Source: Reticulitermes speratus (taxonomy: Eukaryota > Arthropoda > Insecta > Blattodea > Rhinotermitidae). Taken from it: 64,000 bases of DNA. Each line of letters starts with the position of its first letter. The first letter of the stretch is position 1. This document shows, in pieces, positions 63,441-64,000 of the stretch. The DNA is taken from NCBI GenBank assembly GCA_021186555.1, contig JAJKFL010000011.1, positions 2,531,501 to 2,595,500 on the forward strand, in the 5' to 3' direction. The notes beneath the pieces are model-generated. The model was not told where the DNA came from and did no database searches. It was given only the letters and a program-made list of their open reading frames with translations. A program made the translations under genes and the position numbers.

Positions 63441-64000
63441 TATAAAGTTCGATTTATAGGGTACCGACTCGAACTTTCCAATTGCGTGTTCCTGTTCTGA
63501 CGTTTATTATGGCGTGTAGCCTGACGCTTAAAACGAATGGCATCAGTGTAATACTGGTTAGGACTTTCGTTTCTTTTTTTTTTCCAGTTTTTTCACAAAT
63601 TAGACAACTTTTGCTTGTAACTGCCTCAGAATCCCCTTTTTATCATTTGTTGTGTATTTTATGTCCGTCCGTTTTGGCCAACTGTATATGTCCATTCTAT
63701 CTACACGGCCTTTTTATCTTTTAATGTATATCTTAACGCGTATGCATTGTACAATTTATAATTTATTTCAGTTTTTGGAGGCGTGTTTTTGGCTTAAGAT
63801 GTTACCGGTATTTCCGCAAAATGATTTGAGGGTACGGCTACAACCTTAGTTCTTTAAACTCTCCTGAGACCTGCTCCATGTGACGCTGTCCATGAAGGTT
63901 AGCCCAACAGGGTTTTGTGGTTCTTATTAGCACTCAGTGTTAGTATGTTATGTTAGAGGTACTTTAGTAGGCCTCTTTCTTGGAATTTGTTACCAGTGTG
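63441..64000. other. Unassigned AT-rich sequence to window end
   Basis: Frames of 80 and 65 codons between 63482 and 63849 have no family resemblance. No shared repeat recognised. Confidence 0.35.

Overview
This is eukaryotic, insect-type repeat DNA. I see no host protein-coding gene I can support. The translated LINE remnants and the tRNA-derived SINEs resemble repeats I associate with cockroach genomes, the American cockroach in particular. That assignment is from memory of sequence style and was not searched. There are no operons, ribosome-binding sites, CRISPR arrays or prokaryotic signals.

The window is a mosaic of five kinds of repeat. (1) LINE fragments: LINE-alpha has three 5'-truncated copies, each with its own target-site duplication (TSD) and a GAAT-type tail; LINE-beta has about ten pieces with a GTTA-type tail. 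(2) tRNA-derived SINEs: I name five families, SINE-1 to SINE-5, many with clear TSDs of 9 to 21 bp. (3) DNA transposon debris: a mariner DD34D foldback at 57144-57910, a mariner DNA-binding-domain fragment at 63255-63440, a Tc1/mariner deletion derivative at 48385-48780, five palindromic MITEs of about 82 bp, and interspersed elements here called G and H. (4) Nine tandem arrays with units of 14 to 114 bp, covering about 10.9 kb or 17 percent of the window. One of them is a 74-bp tRNA-like SINE head repeated 25 times at 19338-21183. (5) Foldback elements carrying hammerhead-ribozyme-like motifs.

The fifth class is the most interesting system here. A motif with the layout stem I, CUGANGA, one extra base, stem II, GAAAC, a very short palindromic stem III, UH, stem I recurs more than twenty times on both strands. 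About a dozen copies keep every core residue. Four-base stem I pairings match across unrelated families (CCCC with GGGG, GCCC with GGGC, CUCC with GGAG). Stem II changes sequence but keeps pairing. Stem III is always a short self-complementary sequence such as ACAUGU, ACAUAUGU or ACACGUGU. This is the layout of minimal type I hammerheads, which are known from Penelope-like retroelements and retrozymes. Most copies lie in pairs, one in each arm of a large inverted repeat: 17941-18443, 32864-33262, 47800-48322, 56061-56780, and several more diverged pairs. Penelope-like elements can carry inverted terminal repeats that hold such ribozymes, so I infer these are non-autonomous derivatives. No reverse transcriptase for them lies in the window.

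Layout: 0-7 kb LINE pieces, two MITEs and SINE debris; 7.4-9.6 kb a 114-bp array; 10-13 kb hammerhead motifs and SINE-2; 13.8-17 kb a 51-bp and a 61-bp array; 18-21 kb a hammerhead foldback and the SINE-1 head array; 22-26 kb LINE-alpha, SINE-2, a 19-bp array and elements G and H; 28.6-30 kb a 23-bp array; 31-35 kb a MITE-foldback-MITE composite and a decayed array; 36-41 kb LINE-beta, SINE-1 and a 30-bp array; 40-56 kb most of the hammerhead foldbacks interleaved with SINEs; 57-64 kb mariner pieces, SINE-3, SINE-1 and a 14-bp array.
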